Below are positions 5,692-6,804 of a stretch of DNA of 6,804 nucleotides, one piece after another. The number at the start of each line of letters is the position of its first letter. Positions within the stretch are counted from its first letter, which is position 1. The DNA is from Desulfobacula sp. (GTDB lineage: Bacteria > Desulfobacterota > Desulfobacteria > Desulfobacterales > Desulfobacteraceae): assembly GCF_021107415.1 (NCBI RefSeq), contig NZ_JAIOSW010000375.1, positions 1 to 6,804 on the forward strand, given 5' to 3'. The notes under the pieces are model-generated. The model was not told the DNA's origin. It was given only the letters and a program-made list of their open reading frames with translations, and did no database searches. Both the position numbers and the translations under genes were made by a program.

Positions 5692-6438
5692 TTAATTAAA
5701 GTAATCTTGAAGCCTGGCTTTTAACCGAACCAGAATCGCCGTATGGATCTGGCATATACGCGACTCAGTCAATGTGAGAACTTCACCGATCTCTTTTAAT
5801 GTCAATTCATCATAATAATAAAGGGACACCACCATTTGTTCTTTTTGGGTCAATGTTTTTATGGTTTGGGTCAAAACAAATTTAAGTTCCTCTCTATCAA
5901 AACAATCGGCAGGATTTTCGCCCCCTTTAATACCGGACTGAAATCTTGTTTTTGAATATGTATCGTTTTTCTTTGTTTTTATAAATTCATCCAGGCTTAA
6001 TACAGATGCCCCGTGGATATTTGTAAGCATATCATAATATGTATCAAGCGAAACACCCAGCTCCTCACAAATCTCTTCATCTGCTGCAGGTGAACCTTTC
6101 TGGTCTTCGATGGTCTTTACCGCCTTGGTAATATTTTGGATTTTCTTTCTCATAGACCTTGAATAGGGATCCATACTGCGCAATTCATCAAGGATTGCCC
6201 CTTTAATCCGATATTGAGCATAGGTCTTTAAACTAACATGCTTTGAGGGATCAAACTTATCCACTGCATCAATCAACCCGAGAGATCCTGCAGAAACCAA
6301 TTCATCAAAGAAAACACTGGAAGGAAGACGCATGGCAAATCTTGCAGCAATATGCTTTACAAGATATGAATACTCAACAATGCTTTTTTCACGCCATGAG
6401 TCTCCATCTGTTTTATTTTCCTGGTATAGTTTTTTCAT
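5692..6438 (-). CDS. fliA: Flagellar sigma factor FliA (sigma-28)
   Basis: FliA directs RNA polymerase to late flagellar and chemotaxis promoters. The 248-residue protein has the usual length and layout. Region 2 spans about residues 20-90, with FFDELVSAGSLGLIDAVDKFDP and the promoter-melting helix KTYAQYRIKGAILDELRSMD. Region 3 covers about 94-150. Region 4 spans about 183-243 with the helix-turn-helix ELTLKEIGEVLTLTESRICQ and flanking helices. RIKGAILDELR with the RSMD ending is typical of the FliA/WhiG group and excludes RpoD. The gene lies 20 nt downstream of flhG, the common flhF-flhG-fliA order, and 12 nt upstream of the FliL-like gene. No strong Shine-Dalgarno site precedes the ATG, but the N-terminal length fits the family. 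An anti-sigma factor FlgM is expected elsewhere and is not in the window. Confidence 0.95.
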   Translation of the reverse strand: MKKLYQENKTDGDSWREKSIVEYSYLVKHIAARFAMRLPSSVFFDELVSAGSLGLIDAVDKFDPSKHVSLKTYAQYRIKGAILDELRSMDPYSRSMRKKIQNITKAVKTIEDQKGSPAADEEICEELGVSLDTYYDMLTNIHGASVLSLDEFIKTKKNDTYSKTRFQSGIKGGENPADCFDREELKFVLTQTIKTLTQKEQMVVSLYYYDELTLKEIGEVLTLTESRICQIHTAILVRLKARLQDYFN

Positions 6439-6458
6439 TTAGTAATAAAGTATCCATT

Positions 6459-6804
6459 TCAGGTTATGGTCTGAAATACTTTACTCATAAAAAATGTTAA
6501 ATTCCCATTTGAATTGGTTCTTACAGAACTTTCCCCCAAGTTTATGGCAATCTCTTCTATTGCTTTTGCCGCCATTGAATCCGGGGTGCTATCCATGACC
6601 AGCTTCCTTTTTTGAACCGCTTTTTGCAGCTGTCTGTCAAAAGGGATATGACCCACATATTCCAATACAACATTTTTCAGGTATTTATCAAGGGCTCCGC
6701 TTAAAGCAGCATATACTTTTTTTGCCTCTGCAACCGAATCCACCATATTGACAATCAGTTTAAAATATTTTGTTCCGTATTCCTGTGACATCACCTTCAT
6801 CATA
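6459..6804 (-). CDS. flhG: C-terminal part of FlhG (FleN/YlxH), MinD-like flagellar number regulator, partial
   Basis: The frame is open to the window edge, and about 115 codons of the 3' end are visible. FlhG is a MinD/ParA-type ATPase that limits flagellum number and works with the SRP-like GTPase FlhF. Visible family features are the strand LIVNMVDS after KYFK, the VYAALSGALDKYL helix, the GHIPFDRQLQKAV segment (the MinD-family G-x-I-P-x-D pattern) and P-D-S followed by AAKAIEEIA. The Walker A and B motifs must lie outside the window. The two Met codons at the very edge are internal and not the start, since FlhG is usually 270-300 residues long. The position directly upstream of fliA supports FlhG over MinD. 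A short polar tail (SVRTNSNGN then LTFFMSKVFQTIT) follows the conserved part. Confidence 0.88.
   Translation of the reverse strand, partial: MMKVMSQEYGTKYFKLIVNMVDSVAEAKKVYAALSGALDKYLKNVVLEYVGHIPFDRQLQKAVQKRKLVMDSTPDSMAAKAIEEIAINLGESSVRTNSNGNLTFFMSKVFQTIT

Noticed and set aside
5324..5695. Plus-strand frame with repeated SISSWE motifs
   Set aside because: It is again the mirror of motif copies 1-3 of the minus-strand gene, with no independent coding signal.

Overview
All genes in this window lie on the minus strand and belong to one flagellar gene cluster, so they read from the high-coordinate end to the low. The base composition is moderately AT-rich. The gene content (FlhG-FliA, then a FliL-like membrane protein, then flgF-flgG) and the style of the proteins suggest a motile deltaproteobacterium, probably a sulfate reducer of the Desulfobacterota. 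That assignment is a judgement from protein character and gene order, not from a database search.

The first block, from the right edge to 1884, looks like one long operon. It starts with the C-terminal part of FlhG (MinD-like flagellar number regulator) and the complete flagellar sigma factor FliA (sigma-28). Next comes a 530-residue protein with a long acidic cytoplasmic part carrying six copies of an S-Q-D-D-I-D-x-L-L motif, one membrane helix and a FliL-like periplasmic domain. It is followed by an uncharacterised 100-residue charged protein, a membrane-anchored DUF2802-like coiled-coil protein, a FliK-like protein and a stand-alone copy of the FlhB C-terminal domain (FlhX type). Gaps are 20 nt or less, and two junctions are 4-nt ATGA overlaps, so co-transcription and partial translational coupling are likely.

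A 288-bp intergenic region (1596-1883) separates this block from the rod genes. It contains a very good sigma-54 (-24/-12) promoter just upstream of flgF and a 7-bp inverted repeat about 80 bp upstream of the predicted start, where an NtrC-type flagellar activator could bind. The second block is flgF (proximal rod), flgG (distal rod) and the first 33 codons of a secreted protein, probably FlgA, cut by the left edge.

Together the genes cover control of flagellum number and late gene transcription (FlhG, FliA), a likely stator or basal-body protein (FliL-like), export specificity or hook-length functions (FliK-like, FlhX) and rod assembly (FlgF, FlgG, FlgA). The most unusual item is the FliL-like protein. 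Its repeated motif closely resembles the N-terminal CheY-P-binding peptide of the switch proteins FliM and FliY, here in six copies on a membrane-tethered acidic tail.
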